Origin: Thermoprotei archaeon
GTDB lineage: Archaea > Thermoproteota > Thermoprotei > Thermofilales > B20-G17
DNA: 38,586 bases
Reading direction: 5' to 3'
Assembly: GCA_003650675.1 (NCBI GenBank)
Contig: QMRH01000015.1
Span: 1-38,586, forward strand
Shown here: positions 8,016 through 16,031 of the stretch, one piece after another
Layout of the letters: every line of letters starts with the position of its first letter
Numbering within the stretch: the stretch's first letter is position 1
Position numbers and translations under genes: made by a program
Notes under the pieces: generated by a model
Seen by the model: only the letters and a program-made list of their open reading frames with translations
Databases searched by the model: none
What the model was told of the DNA's origin: nothing

Positions 8016-8399
8016 ATGTTAATGATTAGCATAGGTTTTCCATACATGCGTAGGTATGGTCGCAGACATGTTGTAAAGGACATTGCACTTCAACGCATAC
8101 TAAAGCTTCTGAAATATGCGCTTAACGTGGTAAAATGCGATCCAGTACTTGCAAGAAGATACGTATCGCTTGCCCTAAGAATATCTAAACGTAATAGGGT
8201 TAAGATCCCTCACTCCCTAAAACTTCTATACTGCAAGAAATGTTATACCCCTCTTTTACCCGGGATAACAGCACGGGTAAGGATAAGAACCAACCGGTTC
8301 TCTCATATTTCGATAACATGTTTGCATTGTGGTGCTGTGAAAAGAAAACCATTAAAACTCAAATGTAAAGCTCACGGAAAACGGCTAGGAACTCCATAG
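8016..8399 (+). CDS. rnp4: RNase P protein subunit Rnp4 (Rpp21/Rpr2 family)
   Basis: Rnp4 is a zinc-ribbon subunit of archaeal RNase P, which removes the 5' leader of pre-tRNA. Two N-terminal helices (IALQRILKLLKYALNVV, ARRYVSLALRISKRNRVKIP) are followed by the zinc site LYCKKCYTPL ... TCLHCGAVKRKP. The stretch LPGITARVRI is characteristic. ATG codons at 8016, 8022 and 8046 are all possible. The one at 8046 (MRRYGRRHVVKDIAL) matches the usual short N-terminus, and a TATA-like ATATTTATTT at about 8002-8011 fits a transcript start between 8016 and 8046. The last 41 nt overlap the convergent ksgA gene. Confidence 0.93.
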   Translation: MLMISIGFPYMRRYGRRHVVKDIALQRILKLLKYALNVVKCDPVLARRYVSLALRISKRNRVKIPHSLKLLYCKKCYTPLLPGITARVRIRTNRFSHISITCLHCGAVKRKPLKLKCKAHGKRLGTP

Positions 8400-9183
8400 G
8401 AGTAAGCATATAGACGCGTTTATCGGGAGGAATGGAGTGTTTCTGAAGAATTCTTTTAACATCGTTTTTGTCCATGCCTGTAACCTTGCTTAGAACCTTT
8501 AAAATATTTTTACGTCGTTCGCTGAAAAGCTTTCTTGTAAAGTTCTCGAAAGCATGTATTTCCTCATCCTTTAAAAATGGTGTTTTAAGGGGATTGATTT
8601 CAACTAGAAGGGAATCCACCCTTGGCTTAGGATAGAAAGCCCTTCGAGGTATGAATCCCAGCACTCTAGCGTTAGCTCTTAAGCTAACTATTACAGTTAA
8701 TCGACCATAATCCCTGTTTCCCGGCTTCGCTACAACCCTTAGTGCAAATTCTCTCTGAAGCAGTAGGAATGCTGTCCTATAGTTCATGTTTTTGATCAAT
8801 TTAATTATTATCTGTGATGAAATGTGATAGGGTATATTCGAAACTATTTTATCCACATTTCTCCAATCAAAAATCAGGATATCCCCTTTAATCACCTCAA
8901 CATTAGCATACTTATCTATAACTTTTTTAAGTACTTTAACAAGATTATCGTCAATTTCAAGTGCTAGTACATATGCTCCGCTTTCAGCTAATTTACGGGT
9001 TAGCGCCCCCAAACCGGCACCAATTTCAAGGATAGTTTCATTAGACTCCATTTTTAATAACCTGTTAATGGACTCCAATATCCTGTCGTCTACAATGAAT
9101 GTTTGACTTAGCCGTTTCTTCGGTCTAATGCCGTATTCATTTAGAAGAGCTTTCGTCCAACGTTTAAGCTTCAATACTTTCAC
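8359..9183 (-). CDS. rsmA: KsgA/Dim1, 16S rRNA dimethyladenosine transferase
   Basis: KsgA dimethylates the two adjacent adenosines in the terminal helix 45 of 16S rRNA late in small-subunit assembly. The 274-residue protein shows the family opening KKRLSQTFIVD (22-32), the SAM motif EIGAGLGALT (53-62), the acidic ribose-binding EID (76-78), and the catalytic NIPY (116-119). The C-terminal helical domain includes FSERRKNILKVL. The start is GTG at 9183, overlapping the dph2 stop by 4 nt (GTGA), which points to translational coupling. Its 3' end overlaps rnp4 on the other strand by 41 nt. Confidence 0.96.
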   Translation of the reverse strand: MKVLKLKRWTKALLNEYGIRPKKRLSQTFIVDDRILESINRLLKMESNETILEIGAGLGALTRKLAESGAYVLALEIDDNLVKVLKKVIDKYANVEVIKGDILIFDWRNVDKIVSNIPYHISSQIIIKLIKNMNYRTAFLLLQREFALRVVAKPGNRDYGRLTVIVSLRANARVLGFIPRRAFYPKPRVDSLLVEINPLKTPFLKDEEIHAFENFTRKLFSERRKNILKVLSKVTGMDKNDVKRILQKHSIPPDKRVYMLTPMEFLAVFRELYI

Positions 9184-10232
9184 GTCTCCCTTCTTTTCAC
9201 ATTCTGTAATGATGATATACTTGGTAGCATATTTAAAGAGTCAAAAGGATCATATGATTCAACGCTTCCCGAAAGAACATATTTAACTTCTCCAGGGTTC
9301 AGTAAAGGTCTTTTAAAATTCTCTTGAAAGTCAAGGGCTATTCGAGGACAGGCCGTTATTACAAATGCATCTATCCAGGGTACATTTTCTAGAGTCTCTA
9401 GGTCAACCTCATCACAAACTAATATAGATGTGTTATAACCATGATTCCCAAGAATCCTACTGATATGTTCAGCCATTGTTAAACGTCTTTGCCCCGGCTT
9501 CGTGGAAACTATGACGCCGAAGGATTTTGCATCAAGAGCTTTCAGCAAATAGTATAACCTGATTTTAAGAATTCTTGAACCTGCATCCGTAACATCCCTC
9601 GCCAAATTGCGGTAGGGGTCAACTTGAATAACTGGTTTTTCGGAAGCAAAGAAAACCCCGATTGGATGAAATAGACCACCAGATATAACGAGGAAAGCGT
9701 CTACCTTATCCTTTAATGTCCTTACATGATGAAGATTACAGCCTAACAGCTGTCCACGAGCAAGGAAGGGGGCTCCCCGAACATATATTTTAAAACCATT
9801 TTCCTCAAGGGTATGGACGCATTCGCTAAGAAAAGTAATATGTTGAACTGTTGTAAAAACACCTACTTTAAACATCTTTCTCTCCTTCAGTATAGATATT
9901 GCTTCTTCAACCACTTTTCTAGGATTTTTCTTAAAAAATGCCGGTGAAAAAACTATATTTAGGTTGGGAGTTCGCCAAACATGAATCCTCGAATGATGGC
10001 CTACGTGTAGAAGCGTATCACATTTGGTACTGGCCGCCTCCTTCAACGCAAGATCACAGGGTCCCCATGAATGGCTGAGCGATAAATAGGATTGAATTCC
10101 TATTTTCCGTAGATTTTCAGCTACATAGCTGTAGTATTTTTTAAGTCCATTGGGGAGCTGTATAAGCACCCTATTTGCACCTATTTTCCTAAGTGTCTGC
10201 ACCACCTGTGCCATACGAAAATCATAGTCCAT
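9180..10232 (-). CDS. dph2: Dph2, radical-SAM-type diphthamide synthase
   Basis: Dph2 transfers a 3-amino-3-carboxypropyl group from SAM to a histidine of aEF2, the first step of diphthamide formation, using a [4Fe-4S] cluster. The three widely spaced cluster cysteines are present: Cys59 (WGPCD), Cys165 (LLGCNL) and Cys295 (ITACPRIALD). They lie at nearly the positions known for the Pyrococcus homodimeric enzyme. Length, 350 residues, is normal. The ATG at 10232 sits within a 17-bp palindrome (10231-10247), so the start codon could be paired in the mRNA. A TATA-like element on the minus strand near 10265-10275 would give a leader of only 10-20 nt. The gene is upstream of, and coupled to, ksgA. 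Confidence 0.95.
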   Translation of the reverse strand: MDYDFRMAQVVQTLRKIGANRVLIQLPNGLKKYYSYVAENLRKIGIQSYLSLSHSWGPCDLALKEAASTKCDTLLHVGHHSRIHVWRTPNLNIVFSPAFFKKNPRKVVEEAISILKERKMFKVGVFTTVQHITFLSECVHTLEENGFKIYVRGAPFLARGQLLGCNLHHVRTLKDKVDAFLVISGGLFHPIGVFFASEKPVIQVDPYRNLARDVTDAGSRILKIRLYYLLKALDAKSFGVIVSTKPGQRRLTMAEHISRILGNHGYNTSILVCDEVDLETLENVPWIDAFVITACPRIALDFQENFKRPLLNPGEVKYVLSGSVESYDPFDSLNMLPSISSLQNVKRRET

Positions 10233-10247
10233 GGTTCATTGAACCAT
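10231..10247 (-). repeat. Palindrome covering the dph2 start codon
   Basis: ATGGTTC / GAACCAT with a 3-nt centre forms a perfect 7-bp inverted repeat. Its downstream arm contains the dph2 ATG. It could act as an operator at the transcription start or as a start-codon-masking hairpin in the short mRNA leader. A second inverted repeat, TGTAAAC (10256-10262) / GTTTACA (10282-10288), lies just upstream. Confidence 0.45.
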
Positions 10248-10399
10248 AGTATACATGTAAACTAAAATAAGTTTGTTTTCTGTTTACAATTTAATTAATT
10301 GATTTTTTCACGATGAAAACTACTTTGTTTATTTACTTAGGTGGATAGAAAAAATTTTAAGCAAGCACTTTGCAGAAAAAGATACTTGAGGGGACTATT

Positions 10400-10690
10400 G
10401 TGGTTGAGTTTTGTCCAAAGTGTGAGGTACTTCTAATACCTGTAAGAGAGAAAGGTAGGACTGTACTTGTCTGCCGTAACTGTGGATTTCGTAGAGAAGT
10501 AAAGTCTGGTGAGGGGTATAAGTCTACGCATAAAGTTAGCGAGGAAAAGAAAACCAAGATTACTGTAATGGAGGAAACAAAGGAAATATCTCGAGAAGAA
10601 AGGGAAAGAGAAAAGGAGCTTCTTAGAGAATACTACGAAGTATTTTTAGAAACTATGGAGAGTGAAGGACGAGAAGAGGGACTTGACTGA
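10400..10690 (+). CDS. TFS/RpoM-like N-terminal zinc-ribbon protein (one-domain form)
   Basis: The product starts MVEFCPKCEVLLIPV and continues VCRNCGFRRE, the N-terminal zinc ribbon of archaeal TFS/RpoM and of eukaryotic Rpb9/TFIIS-related subunits. Full-length TFS (about 105-110 residues) ends in a second zinc ribbon carrying the RNA-cleavage acidic pair. Here that ribbon is absent and is replaced by about 55 highly charged, helix-forming residues (EETKEISREEREREKELLREYYEVFLETME). It therefore cannot stimulate transcript cleavage in the TFS manner. The open frame extends to a TTG at 10370, but GAGGGGA (10388-10394) precedes the GTG at 10400, which I take as the start. It lies 54 nt upstream of ABCE1. 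Confidence 0.78.
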   Translation: MVEFCPKCEVLLIPVREKGRTVLVCRNCGFRREVKSGEGYKSTHKVSEEKKTKITVMEETKEISREEREREKELLREYYEVFLETMESEGREEGLD

Positions 10691-10744
10691 GCTTTCATAA
10701 ATAATTTTATTTTGGCATTAGAGTTAATTCTGGGCTGAAAGTAG

Positions 10745-12556
10745 ATGAGACTCGCAGTAATTGACTACGAACTATGCAAACCCAAGTATTGTCAACGTCA
10801 ATGTATTCGTTTTTGTCCAGTTGTAAGAACCGGGAGCGAGGCTATTAAATTCGACGAAGAATTGGGAAGACCCATAATATCCGAGATCGCCTGTATTGGA
10901 TGTGGAATATGCATAAAGAAATGCCCATTTAAAGCAATAACTATAGTGAATCTTCCGGAAGAATTGGAAAAAACAGCAATCCATCGGTATGGACCCAACT
11001 CATTTAAATTGTATGGCCTACCTCCCCCTAAACCGAATAAAATACTGGGTTTGATAGGAGAGAACGGGGTTGGCAAATCCACAGTTCTCAAAATACTTTC
11101 GGGTAAAATTAAGCCTAACCTAGGTAGATATAATGATCCCCCTGAATGGGATGAAATAATAAGGTTTTTCAGAGGCTCGGAGCTCCAAAACTATTTTGCA
11201 AAGCTATCAGAAAACCAGCTTCAGGCCGTATACAAGCCCCAAGAAATAGGATTACTACCAAAATATCTGAGGGGTGATGCAAAGACACTGCTAGAATACG
11301 CTGATGAACGGGGATTATGGCGTGAAATCGTAGAGGCCCTGAACCTTAAAAACATTTTAAATAAACATATAGGCTACTTAAGTGGAGGCGAACTTCAGAA
11401 ACTAGCCATAGCTTTAGCTTACGTCAGGGACGCTGACATATACATGTTCGATGAACCGGCCAGCTTTCTCGACGTCCGCGAACGCTTAAGGATAGCTGCC
11501 CTCCTACGCAGACTCTCAGAAAAAGAAGGGAAAATGGTTGTACTGGTGGAGCATGATTTAGCGGTCTTGGATTACGTATCAGATTACATTTGCATATTGT
11601 ATGGAGAACCATCAGTCTATGGTATAGTTTCAATGCCTAGAGGAACCCGTGTAGGCATCAACACCTATCTAAAAGGTTACCTCAAGGAAGAAAACATACG
11701 TTTAAGACCGGACCCCATAATTTTCCATACACGTCCAGCTCCCCAAGAATGGCGTCCCGAAACCGTTCTCGTATCATGGTCCCCCTTAGAAATATCTTTA
11801 AATGGATTTAAATTAAAAGTGGAGGGTGGTAAAGCCCATCGAGGAGAAGTAATAGGAATACTAGGTCCAAACGCCATAGGAAAAACCACCTTCATTAAGA
11901 CACTAGCAGGCATAATTTCCCCCGCTTCCGGCTATATTGAAACACGCGGGAAATTAAAGATCAGCTATAAACCACAATTCATTTCAAATATCAGCTACAC
12001 TGGCACCCTTAGGGAATACTTGAAGGAAGAGGTGGGAGTCGATGTAGAAAACTCGTATATTAAAAGCGAGTTCATTAACCCTCTAGGACTTAAAAAACTA
12101 CTTGATAGAGAGATCTCTACATTCTCTGGTGGCGAACTTCAACGTGCAGCAATAGTTTCATGTTTATTGCAGGAAGCTGACATATACCTCCTTGACGAGC
12201 CCATGGCATTTCTTGACGTCGAACAACGCTTCGCTGTAGCAAAATTGGTTAAACGAATAACCGAGGAGAAAAGCGTCGTAACATTCGTGGTGGAACACGA
12301 CGTCGTTGCACAGGACTTCATGGCCACCAGCCTCATGATATTTAAAGGAAAACAGGGAGAGAGCGGCTATGCCTCTGCACCTAAAAGTTTAAGGAAAGGA
12401 ATGAACGAGTTTTTGAAGGATCTTGAAATAACCTTCAGAAGAGACTTAGAGACTAGAAGACCAAGGATAAATAAACCGGGTTCATGGTTGGATCGCTATC
12501 AAAAGGAAGTCCTTCATGAATACTATTATATACCGGAGAAGGGTGAGGAAGACTAG
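10745..12556 (+). CDS. rli1: ABCE1/Rli1, ribosome-recycling ATPase
   Basis: ABCE1 splits ribosomes after termination or pelota-mediated rescue. Eight cysteines for two [4Fe-4S] clusters lie in the first 60 residues (Cys11, 16, 20, 24 and Cys50, 53, 56, 60). ABC domain 1 has Walker A GENGVGKST (105-113), signature LSGGELQ (212-218) and DEPASFLD. ABC domain 2 has GPNAIGKTT (374-382), SGGELQ (461-466) and DEPMAFLD. Length, 603 residues, is standard. It starts with ATG at 10745. A TATA-like AATTTTATTTT around 10702 suggests its own promoter downstream of the zinc-ribbon gene. It faces PDO convergently. Confidence 0.97.
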   Translation: MRLAVIDYELCKPKYCQRQCIRFCPVVRTGSEAIKFDEELGRPIISEIACIGCGICIKKCPFKAITIVNLPEELEKTAIHRYGPNSFKLYGLPPPKPNKILGLIGENGVGKSTVLKILSGKIKPNLGRYNDPPEWDEIIRFFRGSELQNYFAKLSENQLQAVYKPQEIGLLPKYLRGDAKTLLEYADERGLWREIVEALNLKNILNKHIGYLSGGELQKLAIALAYVRDADIYMFDEPASFLDVRERLRIAALLRRLSEKEGKMVVLVEHDLAVLDYVSDYICILYGEPSVYGIVSMPRGTRVGINTYLKGYLKEENIRLRPDPIIFHTRPAPQEWRPETVLVSWSPLEISLNGFKLKVEGGKAHRGEVIGILGPNAIGKTTFIKTLAGIISPASGYIETRGKLKISYKPQFISNISYTGTLREYLKEEVGVDVENSYIKSEFINPLGLKKLLDREISTFSGGELQRAAIVSCLLQEADIYLLDEPMAFLDVEQRFAVAKLVKRITEEKSVVTFVVEHDVVAQDFMATSLMIFKGKQGESGYASAPKSLRKGMNEFLKDLEITFRRDLETRRPRINKPGSWLDRYQKEVLHEYYYIPEKGEED

Positions 12557-12577
12557 AAGTATTTTCTTTGATAAATA

Positions 12578-13285
12578 TTAGCGACTTCTCAGTCGTTTGT
12601 ATATTTCTTTGAAATCTAAGCCCGGTATTCTTTTTCCTATGCTTTCGACAACCGCCACCGCGAAGTACTTCGCAGGAATTGCCCCCTCAAATTCTATTAC
12701 ATCATTTATTATTACCTTTGGAACCGCGTAAACATTATATTTTTCTGCAAATTCCCTAAACTCGAGAGCCTCCATCATGTCGCCAGAAACGTTTTCATTC
12801 GCCATTGCAAACTTATGGGCTGTTCTAACAGCTATTGGGCAATAAGGACAAGATGGCGTGACAAATACCTTTATTTTTACTGGTTCATCTACATGCCTTA
12901 AGATCTCAAGAGTCTCCTTGTCAAGGTCGACAGAGCCTCTTGATACATCGATTATATCTTCGATTAAAACTGCAAATTCATAGCCTGCCGGAATACCGAA
13001 AAACCTAATACCATAGTTTTTTCCTTCTCCGTGAACAAGGAGCGCTGGAAACAGGTCAACCGAATACTTTAATGCCTCTTCCGATTTAGAAGAATATTTT
13101 TCGATTATTATTTTCCCAGAAGGGGCTAGACTTGAAAGTATGTTTAATAGTTCTTCTTCCTCCTTACAGTACATACATTCTTCTTCCTTTTCAGGCTTAA
13201 AGAAACGGAGATAAACCCTTCCAGTCATTTGCTTTAGAAGACGTGTAACTTCCCTTCTTGTTTCCTCATCCATCTTGAAACCCAA
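12578..13285 (-). CDS. pdo: Protein disulfide oxidoreductase (PDO), double thioredoxin fold
   Basis: PDO forms, reduces or isomerises cytosolic disulfides in thermophilic archaea. The 235-residue protein has two thioredoxin-like halves with active sites CMYC (37-40) and CPYC (146-149). The second half has a cis-Pro region at YAVPKVIIND. There is no signal peptide, so it is cytosolic. PDO is largely confined to organisms growing at high temperature, which supports a thermophilic host. The start is TTG (13285) or, four codons later, ATG (13273). The 105 bp upstream are very AT-rich and probably hold its promoter. Confidence 0.92.
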   Translation of the reverse strand: MGFKMDEETRREVTRLLKQMTGRVYLRFFKPEKEEECMYCKEEEELLNILSSLAPSGKIIIEKYSSKSEEALKYSVDLFPALLVHGEGKNYGIRFFGIPAGYEFAVLIEDIIDVSRGSVDLDKETLEILRHVDEPVKIKVFVTPSCPYCPIAVRTAHKFAMANENVSGDMMEALEFREFAEKYNVYAVPKVIINDVIEFEGAIPAKYFAVAVVESIGKRIPGLDFKEIYKRLRSR

Positions 13286-13390
13286 ATTTTATCCCAGCGA
13301 CATTCCCTGTTCAAGTTAATTAACTTTATGTATTCTAGAAAATAGAATTAAAGTATTAAAAAGAAAAAATATTAATATATTATTGTATGA

Positions 13391-14494
13391 CTACTCTTCA
13401 GCCATCTTAAATCTATCTTCAAGTTTTTTAAGTACGTGAGGTAAGGTTGTGTACTCCATTTCCTCCATTCCGAGCCTATGTGGCATGAAGGGTCCATGTC
13501 TTCTCATGTATTCCGCTATCATTTGCGCCGTCTGTCTTGAAAGATCGTATGCTGGATCATCGAACAAGTCGTTAGGTCCTTCAAGTATACCATCATGTAG
13601 CTGGAAACCTAATGCTATGACCCGAGGTGGACCGTCAAATCGAGTACATTTTGCGTATTTCATTGGAACTGGCATTAAGGGACCGTTATGCGACCCCCTC
13701 ATCCAGCCTGCCACTAGATGTGGGAAGGCAAAGGCTTCCAGAATTTCACCTACAGCCGGTAGACCATGCTGTGCCCTTATAATTAGAACAGGATCATCCT
13801 TTCCGACGTATTTCCCTGCTATTAGGTTAAGCCGTGTGACACTAGCTGCTGCCGCGATCAAGTCGTCTTTCTTTCTCCATATTCTCCTTATAACATATCT
13901 TCCCGGTGTTCCGATCAACGCGAGTAGGTCATAGATTTCCTCGGGGGCGTTTAAGACCACGACTTTATGTTCTATTACGTCCATGACCTCGAATTTAAAG
14001 CCATCATGCATGCTGGGATCTATTACAAGGCCAGCGGTATTAAACGGGTCTGCAAATATCTTGTAGAGAGGATAGTTCCACGCTCCAGGCTCAGTTTTAT
14101 CGGCAGCGAAAACTATGAATGGCTCCGAAGGCCTTTCCTCGATTTCCATTTCTGCTACTCCAGGTCCCATGCCCCTTACGTTGCCGCTGAAGGCTTCAGA
14201 GAGAAGATCTTGGCCTGCACCATAAAGCTTCAAAACTTTGCTAACTTTATTGGTTACCTCCACGAACGTGTCCCAAGCTAATTTATGTATTTCGGGGTTA
14301 CTTTCTCCGTACTTATGGGTCATTAAAAGCTGTAGGTCGTCTCCTACATGGAATACAAAAAAGTCTAAGAGAAGACCAGTTTCCTTTGCCTCACTAAGCT
14401 TCTGTTTAGCAAGCTCTATTTGCTTGGGGTGTACGGTGCTATGTCCAACCCAGCCACCAATATCTGCCTTTATCAAACTTATAGTTACCTTCAT
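13391..14494 (-). CDS. fbp: Fructose-1,6-bisphosphate aldolase/phosphatase (FBP A/P, class V)
   Basis: This bifunctional gluconeogenic enzyme condenses dihydroxyacetone phosphate and glyceraldehyde-3-phosphate and then dephosphorylates the product to fructose-6-phosphate. The 367 residues match the family end to end. They include the N-terminal metal region ISLIKADIGGWVGHS and HVGDDLQLLMTH, the aldolase pair Tyr229/Lys232 (YVGK, same numbering as described for the Thermoproteus enzyme), and the C-terminal RRHGPFMPHRLG. A minus-strand TATA-like CTTTTATC at about 14526-14533 lies about 35 nt upstream of the ATG. A TrmB-family regulator is transcribed divergently. With tpi 3 kb away this points to gluconeogenesis. 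Confidence 0.96.
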   Translation of the reverse strand: MKVTISLIKADIGGWVGHSTVHPKQIELAKQKLSEAKETGLLLDFFVFHVGDDLQLLMTHKYGESNPEIHKLAWDTFVEVTNKVSKVLKLYGAGQDLLSEAFSGNVRGMGPGVAEMEIEERPSEPFIVFAADKTEPGAWNYPLYKIFADPFNTAGLVIDPSMHDGFKFEVMDVIEHKVVVLNAPEEIYDLLALIGTPGRYVIRRIWRKKDDLIAAAASVTRLNLIAGKYVGKDDPVLIIRAQHGLPAVGEILEAFAFPHLVAGWMRGSHNGPLMPVPMKYAKCTRFDGPPRVIALGFQLHDGILEGPNDLFDDPAYDLSRQTAQMIAEYMRRHGPFMPHRLGMEEMEYTTLPHVLKKLEDRFKMAEE

Positions 14495-14561
14495 TTTATT
14501 ACCGTAGTGTGGTGTCTCTTCGCCCGATAAAAGCTTTTCTTATAATTTATCTTCCAGAAGG

Positions 14562-14579
14562 AAGTACAAATTAATACTT
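14562..14579. promoter_or_regulatory. Inverted repeat, possible operator 1 (fbp side)
   Basis: AAGTA (14562-14566) and TACTT (14575-14579) form a perfect inverted repeat with an 8-bp spacer, in the 181-bp region between fbp and the TrmB-family gene. The string AATACTT recurs at 14651-14657 in the second inverted repeat. It sits upstream of the predicted fbp TATA element. Its function as a regulator site is inferred from position only. Confidence 0.3.
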
Positions 14580-14651
14580 ACTTGTCTAATGCCCGCTTCA
14601 TCGGGTCCTGTAAATGCCCATCGAAAGGGATTTAAGAATATGTTTTTATAA

Positions 14652-14671
14652 ATACTTCATAAAGGTAGTAT
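14652..14671. promoter_or_regulatory. Inverted repeat, possible operator 2 (regulator side)
   Basis: ATACT (14652-14656) and AGTAT (14667-14671) form a perfect inverted repeat with a 10-bp spacer. It lies between the TATA-like TTTTTATAAATA (14642-14653) and the ATG of the TrmB-family gene (14676). Binding there would block transcription, so autoregulation is a reasonable guess. Confidence 0.3.
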
Positions 14672-14675
14672 CAAT

Positions 14676-15443
14676 ATGATAGAAGAACAATTGCTATATG
14701 CGCTTGAAGTTCTGGGTTTTAATCAGAGAGAAAGCAAAATAATTGCTTTCCTTTTAAAAAGGGGAGAAGCCAGTGTAAAAATATTGGAGAAAGAGACCAA
14801 TATCAATAGACCGCATCTCTACGAAATACTCGAAAAGCTTTTTGAACGGGGAATAATATACAAGAAAGATACTAGACCTAAAGTATACGGTATAGTGAAG
14901 GATATCAAGATATTTAAAGACACCTTAGATCGACGTTTAGAATTAATGAACAAAGCTTTAAACAAAATTATACTTCACCTAGATACAGTAAGCGGGAAGT
15001 TGCCGAAGGGGACTATGATTGTGAGGAGCCCGTCTTTCATAAAAAGGGAATATATCTCGTTGCTGCAGACAGCAAAATATTCCATAAAAACGTATATCAA
15101 CGACCTTGCAATTCTAGAGCCGGAAACACGGGACCTGTTGCTGGAGGCTGCTAGTCGTATTTCATTAAAGCTTGCAATATCTGATAAAGATTTTATAAGT
15201 AAATTTGCTAATGTTCCCTCCTTTATACGGTATGTTGAAGTGAAGTTTCCATTAATAATAGGGCTCTTTGACTCAGAGACGCTTATAGTAGCTTATACAC
15301 TGAATAATAAAGTAGAATATGGTGTAATCTCGGACGAGAAGAATCTTATTGAAGAATATGAGGCTTTATTTAGACACATATGGGTCGATGATTACCTTAG
15401 AACATTTTATAAACTCAAAATTACAACACCTAAAGAATACTAG
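14676..15443 (+). CDS. TrmB family transcriptional regulator
   Basis: The 255-residue protein begins with a TrmB-type winged helix-turn-helix (about 1-75: ALEVLGFNQRESKIIAFLLKRGEASVKILEKETN, then the recognition region RPHLYEILEKLFERGIIYK). A linking helix (about 85-110) follows. The C-terminal half has the TrmB/PLD-like effector layout (LLQTAKYSIKTYINDLAILEPETRDLLLEA and FDSETLIVAYTL). Family members sense sugars or sugar phosphates and control sugar transport, glycolysis or gluconeogenesis. Its divergence from fbp, with inverted repeats in the shared region, suggests that it controls fbp and itself. The effector cannot be read from the sequence. Confidence 0.85.
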   Translation: MIEEQLLYALEVLGFNQRESKIIAFLLKRGEASVKILEKETNINRPHLYEILEKLFERGIIYKKDTRPKVYGIVKDIKIFKDTLDRRLELMNKALNKIILHLDTVSGKLPKGTMIVRSPSFIKREYISLLQTAKYSIKTYINDLAILEPETRDLLLEAASRISLKLAISDKDFISKFANVPSFIRYVEVKFPLIIGLFDSETLIVAYTLNNKVEYGVISDEKNLIEEYEALFRHIWVDDYLRTFYKLKITTPKEY

Positions 15444-15491
15444 GCCACCTGGGAAATATTTCAAAACAGTGAAAGTAAGGTATAAAGCTGA

Positions 15492-16010
15492 TTAATGAGT
15501 GGAGTAAGAAAAGGTATAATATGTTATATTTCCCTCTTTATCTATTAAAGCTAAAACAATCTTCTTCCTTAGTCTAATTGCTTCTTTAGCCAACTTTTTT
15601 AGATCCTCGAACGTTAACGGCTCCCCTTCAAGAACAGCTTGAAAAATATATTCTTCTGGAGAGGCTTTGCCTTTTTTTATCGAGACAAAAAAACTTATTT
15701 TCTCCTCTAAAAATCTCTTTACATTATAACCCCTCTTCTGGAGATCATTAAATAATATGAACCGCACCCATACCTTTTCATCTAATAGTGAAAGTTCATT
15801 TAACCCCTCTTCGAAACTTAACATTCTTTTCTCCTTAAAAAGTACAGCTCTGTTGTAATACATTAGGTAAAGGGCTTCATATGGTTTCAATGTGTAAGTA
15901 TTCCCTACCCTGAAACCAATGTTTTTATTTTGTATCTTCGCGATCTCCTTGGCATCGTTCTCCTCTAAAGGTACTTTAATAACGTTATCGGCGAGATATA
16001 TTTTTAGCAT
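15492..16010 (-). CDS. tRNA-splicing endonuclease, non-catalytic (beta/structural) subunit
   Basis: The 172-residue protein has the two-domain EndA layout: an N-terminal alpha/beta domain (1-80, including TLKPYEALYLMYYNRAVL) and the C-terminal nuclease-fold domain (83-172, VRFILFNDLQKRGYNVK ... RKKIVLALIDKEGNITYYTF). Catalytic EndA uses a Tyr, His, Lys triad. By motif position Lys150 (RKK) is kept. The Tyr position falls at Val109-Ser110 (FFVS) and the His before the Tyr-Val strand is replaced (SPEEY, about 117-121). This is the pattern of the structural subunit in (alpha-beta)2 enzymes of crenarchaea and relatives; a catalytic subunit must be elsewhere. ATG 16010 is preceded by AGGGATC. It follows serS by 21 nt. 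Confidence 0.82.
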   Translation of the reverse strand: MLKIYLADNVIKVPLEENDAKEIAKIQNKNIGFRVGNTYTLKPYEALYLMYYNRAVLFKEKRMLSFEEGLNELSLLDEKVWVRFILFNDLQKRGYNVKRFLEEKISFFVSIKKGKASPEEYIFQAVLEGEPLTFEDLKKLAKEAIRLRKKIVLALIDKEGNITYYTFSYSTH

Positions 16011-16031
16011 TTTAGATCCCTATTTTTCGCT

